DNA of 64,000 nt, from positions 84,162,142 to 84,226,141 of the forward strand of contig CM049306.1 in assembly GCA_026874595.1 (NCBI GenBank), given 5' to 3'. The position numbers were made by a program, and so were the translations under genes. Positions 23,501 through 35,500 of the stretch are shown here, one piece after another. Source of the DNA: Sipunculus nudus (Eukaryota; Annelida; Sipuncula; Golfingiida; Sipunculidae). Below the pieces are notes generated by a model. The model saw nothing but the letters and a program-made list of their open reading frames with translations. It had not been told where the DNA came from and did no database searches. Position 1 is the stretch's first letter. Every line of letters starts with the position of its first letter.

Positions 23501-26500
23501 AAACCAAAGTTAGGACCTTAAACTGTCCCTGGCATCATCTTTTTATTTTTAATTATGATTTATAACAAATCTGTTAGATGGTCTAAACTCTTAATGATAA
23601 GGCCAAAAAAAATTAAAGTTATGGTTCTCAGGCACCGCCCGCATCAATGTTAAACCCCCAGCATCAAAACTTTTTATTTTGATTTTCAATAAAAACTTTC
23701 CAATTTTGAGCTGCTGCCGCTCCGACATTTCTTTCAAGAAGATAAAACCATACAATTTCCTTTGTTTTGTAGGGCTTTTACTTATTTAGCAAAATAAAAC
23801 TGTTATTTTCATGCTTTTCCCATATTATTTGACATTTTTATGGAAACATACCAAAAAATTTAAAATAAAAAAACCGCCCGCCCGCATTGATTTCTCAACA
23901 AGGCCTACAGGCCTAATGCGAACCTGTGCAAAGTTTAGGAGTATGAATGGAGGTTTATTTTTAAATTTTAATATTGATCCTCCTAAGTCCTGCATATCTA
24001 CCTTAGTCATTATGATTTCCGCAAAATGGACATTTCTGACCTGAAAGTTTCGGACTAGGACATTTTAAAACCAGAATATGGGTAGTCGTCAAGCCACTAT
24101 GTGTATCCGCAGAAATCTGAGTGGGACGGGTGAAGTGAGGCATGGATTAAGTGGCAAGGGGAATACAGCATGGTGTGTTGCATATTAGCATGGATGTCTG
24201 CAGCTTAAACGTGAATGTAGGTGGTGCCACCTGTCATAAAATCAAGAAAATTGTCCAGGATGTATAAACCTGCAAAATTTCAGGTGGATAAGTCAAACCA
24301 CTGCCGAGATATGAGTGATTTTATCCAAAGGCAGATGAACAGATGGACGGTGTTCATAAGTGGTTGCAGGTGGCACCACCAGTTTTGCATGTGATGAAGA
24401 GCTATGTGAGATCTGTACACATGCAAAATTTTGGCCTAATCAGTCAAATGGTTCCCAAGATATGAGCTTGGATGTCTGCAGAGTAAATGTGAATGTAGGT
24501 GGCGCCACCTGTCATAAAATCAAGAAACCTGTCCATGATGTATAAACCTGCAAAATTTCAGGTGGATAAGTCAAACCACTGCTGAGATATGAGCGATTCT
24601 ATCCCAAGGCAGATGAACAGATGGACGCTGTGCATCAGTGGTTGCAGATGGCGCCATCAGTTTTGCCTATGATGAAGAGCTATGTGAGATCTATACACGT
24701 GCAAACTTTTTGCCCAATCAGTCAAATGGTTCCTGAGATATGAGCTTGGATGTCTGCAGTGTAAATGTGAATGTAGGTGGTGCAACCTGTCATAAATCGA
24801 GAAAGCTGTCCAGGATGTATAAACCTGCAAAATTTCAGGTGGATAAGTCAAACCACTGCTGAGACAAGAGTGATATTATCCAAAGGCAGATGAACAGATG
24901 GATGCTGTGCATAAGTGGTTGCAGGTGGCGCCACCAATTTTGCCTATGAAGAAGAGCTATGTGAGATCTATACACAAGCAAAATTTTGGCCCAATCCGTC
25001 AAACGGTTCCCGAGATATGAGCTTGAATGTCTGCATAGTAAATGTGAATGTAGGTGGCGCCACCTGTTATAAAATCGAGATAGCTGTCCAGGATGTATAA
25101 ACCTGCAAAATTTCAGGTGGATAAGTCAAACCACTGCTGAGATATGAGTAATATTATCCAAAGGCAGATGAACAGATGGACGCTGTGCATAAATGGTTGC
25201 AGGTGGCACCACCAGTTTTGCATATGATGAAGAGCTATGTGAGATCTATACACAAGCAAAATTTTGGCCAAATCGGTCAAACAGTTCCCAAGATATGAGC
25301 TTGAATGTCTGCATAGTAAATGTGAATGTAGGTGGCGACACCTGTCATAAAATCGAGAAAGCTGTCCAGGATGTATAAACCTGCAAAATTTCCGGTGGAT
25401 AAGTCAAACCACTGCTGAGATATGAGTGATTTTAACCTAAGGCAGATGAACAGATGGACGCTGTGCATAAATGGTTGCAGGTGGCACCACCAGTTTTGCC
25501 TATGATGAAGAGCTATGTGAGATCTAGACACATGCAAAATTTTGGCCTAATCTGTCAAACAGTTCCCGAGATATGAGCTTGAATGTCTGCAGAGTAAATG
25601 TGAATGTAGGTGGCAACACCCCTCATAAAATCAAGAAACCTGTCCAGGATGTATAAAACTGCAAAATTTCAGGTGGATAAGTCAAACCACTGCTGAGATA
25701 TGAGTGATTTTTTTTATCCAAAGGCAGATGAACAGATGGACGCTGTGCATAAGTGGTTGCAGGTGGCACCACCAGTTTTGCCTATGATGAAGAGCTATGT
25801 AAGATCTATACACATGCAAAATTTTGGCCCTATCGGTCAAACGGTTCCCGAGATATGAGCTTGGATGTCTGCAGAGTAAATGTGAATGTAGGTGGCGCCA
25901 TCTGTCATAAAATCAAGAAAGCTGTGCAGGATGTATAAACCTGCAAAATTTCAGGTGGATAAGTCAAACCACTGCTGAGATATGAGTGATATTATCCAAA
26001 GGCAGATGAACAAATGGATGCTGTGCATAAATGGTAGCAGGTGGCACCACCAGTTTTGCCTATGATGAAGAGCTATGTGAGATCTAGACACATGCAAAAT
26101 TTTGGACCTATCGGTCAAACGGTTCCCGAGATATGAGCTTGGATGTCTGCAGAGTAAATGTGAATGTAGGTGGCGCCACCTGTCATAAAATCGAGAAAGC
26201 TGTCCAGGATGTATAAACCTGCAAAATTTCAGGTGGATAAGTCAAACCACTGCTGAGATATGAGTAATATTATCCCAAGGCAGATGAACAAATGGACGCT
26301 GTGCAAAAATGGTTGCAGGTGGCGCCACCATTTTTAGTGTATGTTATAAAGCTATCAAAGGGCTACATTTGTGCAAAATTTTTAGCCTGATCAGTCAAAC
26401 GGTTTCCGAGATATGTGGGTTTATGTGTGGAAACAGACGCACAAATGGACACTGGGCAGCAAGGAAAGGTCAGATGTCAACCAAAAATGAAGGCGCAGCA

Positions 26501-29500
26501 GTTCACATGTGACCTGATGATAAACCCGATTTGCTTAAAATGCAACCCAAGTTTTTTCAAACAGTTGAAAGATATAGTTCCAATAATCTGGGAATTCTGC
26601 ATCTAAACATTGTATCCAGACGTCTAGACGCTGTGTCTAGACGTCTAGACACATTGTCTAGACACCCCCCCAGAGCCAGGTCAGTTGCCATGGTGATGTC
26701 TGGACCCCACCTGTTTGTACTGAGTGACCTCTTGACTTGGCTGCATGAAGTCAAATCTGTTTTCAAATACAGAAAGCCTTTTTCAATTGGCTACAATGCT
26801 TTTTTAAAACTGTATTTACCCAATATATTCTTATAAAACTGGCAGAACCCTACCATAGAATAATTCTTGTAAAGTTTAAACCAATCAGCTGAACAGTTTC
26901 ATCATAAATCAGTGTATAAGCTAGAAGAGTTTAAAATTACATTTTCGCTTGTAAAAAACACATCAATGTAGCTGGCGCCACCAATACCTCAAAATAAGAT
27001 ATGACATATGTGACAAACATTAGTAAAAAATTTGGTCATTATAGCTCTAGCTGTTTCTGAGATTTTAATTTTAGTGTGCTTTTTTTGACAGATGACTTAG
27101 TTCAACCTCCTGTAACTCGGCCAAAAATCTCCGAACTGGAACCATTCGAACAAACTTGAGAGAGATTGTTCCAGAGATCATTTCTGTGAAATATTGGACA
27201 ATTTGGCTGGACAGTTTCAGAGAAGAAGATTTTTAAAGGTTTTTAAGCTTTTTCTCTATAAAATCTAAATTAATGCAGATACCCAAAAATAAGCTCTAGG
27301 CCACCAAGTTTCACATGTGACAAATTCTTACATGTAATTTGGAGCTGCTAGCTCCAACAGTTTCTGACTTACAGCCATGGACGGCGGAAAGCCAGCCCTG
27401 GACGGTGGACGGCGGACGGACGACGCTGCGCCATCGCATAAGCTCACAGGTTCGCTAAAAAAAGTGCCCGAGAACCATACCTTTTTTTTATTTTGGCCTT
27501 AATATTAAATTTTGATGTCAAATATAATGGTACATGCAAAATTCTCACTTGATGATCGCCTTCTGCGTTGCTTTACAATACAGCAGACCACCATGATGAT
27601 GATGACGAGGCCGATGAAGCTGAAGACAGTGGCCAGGATGATGGTGATGGACTGAGCATATTCATCATCCTCTTTAGGCTTAACTATGACACCATTATCT
27701 ACAAACAGTCAAAAAACACAGCTCCAGGCACACACTCAGTTAGTGCAAGCAGGCCAAATATACAGCATCAGACAGAAATCAAGCTATAGTGTCAGCAGAT
27801 CCAGCTACACAGGCAAATATGGCAGGGCATAGCAACAGTACTGATCAGCAGTCGTAAAGAACTGACCTTAAAGACCAAGCAGCCAATCAGAATGCTAGCT
27901 GCAGTTCAGCAGCCAATCCAGTTTCAGCAAACGATCAGAGAGCACAATACTTCTTTATTTGGATACAGGCTTTACATATGTGCTGCCATTATCTTAAGAC
28001 TTAAATCTGAATATTAATTATATCATTCATCAAAATTATTTTCACATTCATATTTCATGTACACTGATGACACCCAAGTGTCACTACAAATGATTGAAAG
28101 GCAGTGAAGTGTGTACACTTCAGAAAGGTCAGTTTCAATCAAATTTTCATTCAGTATAAGCTTTTGTCTAGTAAGAATCAAAAATAAAATTCATTTGTGA
28201 TTCCTACTGTGACATCATATCAGAAAATCCATCAATAACCATCAGTAAAAACTCAGTTTAAAGATAACCAATAAAAGGTGATTAAAAGAATAAAAAGACT
28301 TAAAGACATACAAACCATGAAGGGGATGGATAGAAGAGATACCATCTAATGCACAATTACAATTTATTAGTCATTTTTATTCATGCATGAAACTAAGAGA
28401 ACACTGGGTTTTGATGCTGAGCCAATTAAACATCTACGAATGCAAGTATCAGAAACAGTGAAATATAGAGCACACTAGGCCAGACTCCTAGCATGATTCC
28501 TGATACAGGTCATGCTTGAAAAAGCGTTTTCTTTTGTATATTGAGTACCTCATTCCTACTATACATAAACATGATTTGCAGGAGTGAGATATTCAAATGA
28601 ATAATGTATATAATCATATATACTCTATATTATACATACTTTTGCAGGAATCATAAATTAATGGTGCAAACAAAACATACCTTAAACCTACATTGTATAT
28701 CAGTCATAAGGTTAATCAGAACTTCAGTTTGTACCTAAAATTATCACACCTGAAAATGTGGACAAAGTTTGTCATAATTTGTCAATGATGATCAAATTTC
28801 TACTTAAGACATCTTAAGTTCATCAGTTACAAAGAGCACCACAAGATAATAAGCCCATCTGAGGTCTTATGACCTTTGACCAGATTAAAATGCAAGCATT
28901 TACCGAGAATTAAACACAGGTGTGAATCCTTAAGTAAATATTTAAAATGAGTCTGATGGAAATCAAGAAGATTTTTAGTCTTCACAGAGCTACCACAATT
29001 TCATGACCTCATTAATTGGCATAGATTTTGCCAGGATTCACACTAAGGTGATATATTAATATTTTTTGTTAATTTTTTTTCAAGTTTCATCAATATCCAT
29101 CATATTCCTGGTTAGTTATAGTGGCAATAACACAGAAGCCTGGTGATCCTGACCTCACTGAATTATAGTGGATTTTGCCTAGAGTAGCAGTTGGGTGAGA
29201 AAATCTATTGGTAAATAGTTATGGCAAGTTTGTAAAACATCCATCAAAGCCTTGTATGTTATCACAGTGACACTAAAAGTTAAAGGACAGATGGACATAT
29301 GGACAGACAGATGAAGGGTACATGTATACCATAATATGTCCCATCAATACATTATATAAACAAGGGACCCATGGGTCACATCACTCAGCTGAATTTTGGA
29401 AAATTTTAGTAACTGCAAAATATTTTTATTTCTTTTGGTTTTTCATGTATATTATCATTAGAAAAGCTGTGAGAAAATGGCCCTGCTAAAATGAAACTCT

Positions 29501-32500
29501 GTAAATTATATAGAATAATGGACATGAGCTAAACCATTTCGTGGTGCACCAAAGAAACAAATAGGCCTACGGTAAGTGTTATATAAAAGTAACATTTCAT
29601 AAACAAATAATGTGTGAAGGTAATTAAGTTTTCAAAATTTAAATATATGGCCATTTGAGTTAAAAACAAGGGACCTATGGGTCACTGTGCTCAGCTGACA
29701 TTAACCTTGAAGGTAAAAATCTAAAATAATATCAAATTGAGATAAAGTGTAAGAGGAAGAGGTAATAAAGTCCATGGTTGGTTTATATGATTGGTTTGTA
29801 TTGATGAGCAAGAAATTGTTGCAAATAATATTTTGTGACCTGACCATGTGTTTCCTAATGTTGAAACTGAAGCATGTGAACAGTTTGTGAACAAATGCTC
29901 TGTACAATTACCATGATCATTAGTTGGCTTTTCGATTAACTGTTGACATTATAGTAGTTTACACATTTGTTCAATCGAATCTTTTTTTTGTATATATATA
30001 TATTATTAAATAAATGTTTTTTTATGAAATGTGTACAGCTAAAATATAACTAATTAACAACATAAAACATGGCAAACAAAGCCTGATCTCAAATTCTGCT
30101 GATGCAGGAAAATAATGAACAAATGTTTGTAATAAATCCTCATTTTTTTATCACATCAATTTTTTTTTTAATTTAAGTTTATATTTCTATACATTTTCAA
30201 TATAACATATATATCTGAATATAAAAGTTGATTCATAATTCTCAATTGCATCATCATAAATCTCAATCTTGTCAGATAACACCACATCATGCATACAAAT
30301 GTTTATTTATTTTTTACCACAAAAATATATCTTTTAAATCTGAAAAACAATAAATATAAAAAAAAATACTTGATTTAGATTTCACAATTTTTAATTGTGT
30401 CTTTATTTATCCATAATGTGCTTCATATTTTATCATAATTTAAGCATACTAATGGGTTCCATTATGATTGGTAAAATCATTTAAAAGAAAAATGATTTCT
30501 TTAAAAATGCTACATTACACAATATTGCATCTTCTGGATTACACCTTGAATTACTTTTTCAAGGAAAGTTTTTGCATATCAGTGGAAACGGCATTACAAT
30601 TAAGGAGATACAGTGAAAACAATAACAATACTGCATAACACTTGCTGGGTTGGGTTGGGGGGGGGGGGGGGTGATTGGGGTGGTGATATGAGAATAACTG
30701 TACACCTGTCACAGCAGGGGATCTCCCCCAGTGACTGTAACAAATCAGAAACCCTGGCATAGCTGACTTCCAGTGACCTGGAGTGGGACCCTGCATCTGT
30801 AATCTGTAATCAAAGCAAATGACTAAAATAGAGCCTCAAGAAAAAAATCAATAACTAGCTTAATTTTCAAGCTTTTACTTCCAAATTTTAGATTTAAACA
30901 AATTAAATATTTATGTTTACATGCTGTGAAAATTAAATCAATGGTACTTACAGGAAAAAAACGTGCCATGGTCAAAGTTGGGCAAAATTTAAGGTACTGA
31001 TTTTATTTTTATGCTAATTACTTAAAAAATTTACAAAATTCAGATCTAATTTTGGGTAAACAATTGAATCTTAATTAAACATAGTTATATACTTGGGAAA
31101 ATAGACTCTAGTTTCAAAGTTTTTCATGTTAAGTGAGTAAATATTTTTCCTGATTTTTTACAAAGTCCATTATGTTTGAACCCATAACTTTTTTAAACTT
31201 AATAATACAGACCTAATTTCTGGCATGTACATAGGAACTATATAGAGAAATATTTATGGCAAATATGAGGAAAAACAGATGATTGGTTTTGATATTAGGC
31301 GGTCCTGAAGTGTGAAAATAGGTTTTAAATAAAAAATTGAGGTTTTTCCTTAATTTCTCAAAGGAACAAAGTCACAAAGACCCAGTTTTTGTCTTGGTAG
31401 GAGATCTTGGGGACAATTTTGGATTCCTAGGTCTTACGGTTTCAAAACGTGCCACATCTACAGACAGACAGACGGACAGACAGATGGACGGACGACGGAC
31501 AATGAACCACGACTATAGCTCAGATGACTTACAGTTAGCTGAGCTAAAAATACAGAAGTATATTTAATCAAAGAAGATTAACATACTGATTCACGTCATT
31601 ACCTATTATATCACAGATATCAAACTACAAGTTTACAGCTCATATGTTTTTAGCCCTAAGTGAGCAAGCACTAGTGATCACCTTCTGTTATAAACCAATT
31701 TTGTTGGCTGTCTACTTCCTTTCTGATCTATCTATCTATAAACAATGCACAACCAATGCTCAGGTCTAAATAAAAGTGTCCTGCATTAAGCCCTATTTAT
31801 ACAAAATCTGGACCACTCTGGATCTCCCAAGTGCACTAGATCTGGACTGAATACAATAGACTTTGGTGTGGAGCTGCCTCCAGACAGAATTGGAGCAACC
31901 TGCTAGATCAAGCATGGTCCAGCTCAACCCACTACAACTACATGTGCACAATGGAAGAACCAGTATAGATCACTCACGCCAGATGTCTGTGAGTTTACAA
32001 GAGGCAAAACTTTGGACTGATCTTGGCAGCAAAGCAAGATTTCAGATCTGTTTAAATTGTCAGTTGGCCAAGGACAGTGTAAATACAATATGAAATGGAC
32101 CACCAACTAGATTTGATTATGTTGAGCTGGCTCTTTCTGGTGTAAACTGGGCTATAATAATTATTCCAGAGTGTTTCCACTGGGACCAGTATAATGAATT
32201 ACTGCCACAGCACTGGTTTCCATACCCTGTGTGGAAGAGTGACCTGTGGAGAGTGTTGTTGAGGGTGATGTGGCTTTCGCTGTGGAAATAACTTTAGATG
32301 CAGTTGTTGGCAAGATGCTGGAGGTTGTGGACTCAGTCTGTGTAAGTGTTCCCCTGGTTGAAAATTTTTCTGCAAATACAAAACATGGAGACAAAAGAAC
32401 ATGAAAATGTAGACATTTCATGAAATGAATATGCCTGTGAAACAATTACTGATTTCAAAAATATGTACTGGTAAGCAAATACCGGCAACAAGAGTGGCTG

Positions 32501-35500
32501 GATTTAAATGCCACTGGCCTGACCTAATTTCAATCTACAGCATCACTGAATGATCACTGCATCATGTTTTCATATACTGTTGCTTAGAGCTGTAACAGTG
32601 CATTTTTCTGCAGTAATTAAAATCAAAATACAAAATACTGAATAATAAAGTAATCAAGTAAACCTTCAGCATTTCAGCTAATATCTGCATACAGGTTTAG
32701 ACTTATGAATTAAATGCACCATGCATTTATAATTTGAAATCCAGAAACTGACTGAATACATACTATTCTCATCCTATAATCATATATTTTTCCTCAATCA
32801 ACAGTCAGGGCTGGTCACAGGCCATGTTGTTATACTTGAGAAACTGAAATGATTTTCCACACTAACACAGCCAATACTAACACTGTTCCCTTAATGGTAC
32901 AACAGTGCCCATTTTTCCTGGGTCAAAGGTTACATTAAAGGGAAATATCAATGCCAAGATATTTGTAATGACTGCAGTACCTGTATCACCATGTGTTGTG
33001 CTGGTATTCTGAAGTCCAATAGTAGACTGTCCGGAAGACTCTAAAGATGTTGTTTCCATAACCGTTGAGGCTGTGAGGTCTTCAGTTACTAAGAATGGTG
33101 GAGACACAGCTGGTGTACAGGATGAACACTCTGACTGAAGTGGCACTACCTGTGACATTAACTGCACATTCTGAGTATTCTGTGACATATTTTACAACTA
33201 TATATGTATTAATGGGCATCCCTCATTTGTACCACTTGCGTTACAATTATTTTTCTCTAATCACACATCCAAATTCTTTATAGTACATATACATTTTTAA
33301 TGATTAATAATTCAATTATTTTTAAATTCTGACTTACAAATGAATAGAAGTCAGATGTCAAAACACGACCAAAGTGCAAAGAGGAAAAGGAAATAATCCT
33401 GGTACAAATGAGCATCTAATGTTGTCAATGTACAACCCCTGTGTTATTCATATAAATATGACACATCTACACATGAAATATACTATGCTCAAGTATGATT
33501 GCTCATACTTACTGACACTGTGTAGTTGCCTTGAGATACATTCGAAAATATGACTGCCTCTTGACTCTGTAAAAGCATAAGCAGATATAGTAGAATATAA
33601 AAATAATATGCTTACAGATTATATATATATATCAATAACTGGTACACATGTGAAATACCTGCAGAGGGTTTTCAAAGATGCCTGGAGTGGAGGGTCCTCC
33701 AAGCAAAATTTACTTAATATAAACACATTATATCTAGGGATCTCATTAATTCTGAAGAGAAACAGAATATTTAAGTGAGTCAAGGGGCCCTGTATTCACA
33801 TCTGAGTTTTCTGCCAGGAAAATAATGAGTCCTTTATAAAATAATTGTAGTAAAGCCCCCATCTGGGGTGGTGGTGGGAGAGGACAAACATCCTGTTCCA
33901 CCTAACAAATTTAACAAATTATTGCTGTATTAATTCAATGATCCCACTTGTCTGGAAATAAAACAGGAATCTAGCTTTGTACAAATATAGTTATAAATGT
34001 ACACTAATTCCTTGAAGTCAAAGGAGCCATCAGTCAACTCACTGATCTTATACAAGAAGGTATTCAACGTTTCAAGGGCATGTACCGGTATATGTAGCTT
34101 GCTATAGTCCGTTTCACCACCTGCTGTCCACCTGTTTTTTGTAGATGATTCACTTAAAAGTTTATATTTTCCAAGAAAACAGCATATGGAAGTGACAACC
34201 TAATGTGGCAGTTAGGAATTTTACAATAAATCCCCCGTTTATGTTTCACAACATTTTAGTCGCTTTATCATGATCTGGCAGATATGGTGTGTCCCTCCAT
34301 AAGTAGCCATCTTTGTTTTAGCTGGTTATATTTTTTAGTGTGTTTACATGAGATCATCCAATCAGCAGCTGTCAGTTCAGGCTGTTTTTGCATGTGACCA
34401 ATGACCTTGACCGCCGTAAGTGGGTCTGTAATGTTGTAAAATGTAGACTGATTTCTCATATTTTCACAAAATTATGTTACTCAAATAAGGCATTAGGTAG
34501 TTATTTAGTTACCTTGTTGAAAATTAGGTTCTGCAATCCTAACCTCTACACTAAAATTGTTTCCCTTGAAATGTAACTAATAAAAATTTTCATAGCAAAA
34601 AACAGGTGGACATGAGGGGATGAAACGGACTATACTATGACAAAAGCAAGGTATCTAGATGAAGTAGGTTCCTTCAACACATGCAAGGTATTTGATTAAC
34701 ACAAGATTGATACAACATTGTTTTAATGTATAACTACTTTACCCTGACAACCATACTCACAGAATTAAGCTGTTTTGTGCCTCCTGGACCCTCAAGAGTA
34801 ACCTCAAGTAGTGTGAAATTAAAATGAACTGGTGGTAGCTGCAGTAAAACCAAGACCCTGATTTCTCGAATACACACACCAACTAAAGACTTCCACTGAG
34901 TAGGGTCTGCAACATAAGTCATTCAATAAGACTTTCCTATGTAAGCTACAGATTCATAAAACAAGTGACCCATGGGTCATGACGCTCAGCTGACTGGGAA
35001 GAGATTCGCAAAAGGAAATTTTATCATCAGAATGGTAGTATATACCCATTCAACTGAAGCATCAAACAGATTAACCAACAGGCCAAGATTTAGTCTGTAT
35101 TTATATATCTCAAAAATAGAGAAAAATGTGTAAACTTTTAAAACTAGAATACGGGTAACCGACAAGTGACTACATGTATCTGCCAAAATCGGATAGTGAG
35201 GCATGGATTGAGTGGCAAGGGGAAATAGAGTGAGGTATGTTGCATATTAGCATGGATGTCTGCAGCCTAAATGTGTATGTAGGTTGTGCCACCTACCACA
35301 TATCCAGAAAGCTGTCCAAGTTGTATACACCTGCAAAATTTTAGGCAGAAAAGTCAAACCACTACATGTATATGAGCGATTTTTGCCCATGGCAGACAAA
35401 CAGACAAACACTGTGCAAAATCTTTGCAGGTAACCCCTCCAGTTTTGTGTATGATAAAGACCTATGTGAGATCTAAACACATGCACAATTTTATCCCCAA

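Larger units (their letters stand above)
23600..27501. mobile_element. TA-type MITE split by family A copy A4
   Basis: The left end TA|AGGCCAAAA, continuing to ATGGTTCTC(A/G)GGCAC, is the inverse of the right end GTGCCCGAGAACCAT through TTTTGGCCT|TA (27466-27501). The TIRs are about 38 bp with a TA duplication, as in Tc1/mariner-derived MITEs. Without the 3.57-kb A4 insert, the MITE would be about 340 bp. Its right end lies about 50 bp from the donor of the transmembrane exon. Confidence 0.75.

Noticed and set aside
24360-25938. Series of similar ~61-codon open frames beginning MVAGG (also at 8152-8893, 54391)
   Set aside because: They are frames of the 278-bp tandem unit, whose length is not a multiple of three. 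Each copy carries stops, and no promoter, splice or domain evidence exists.
27568-27789. Plus-strand acidic open frame (HHDDDDEADEAED)
   Set aside because: It is the antisense of the transmembrane exon of the receptor.
33095-33283. Plus-strand open frame over exon 8
   Set aside because: Antisense shadow of the receptor exon.
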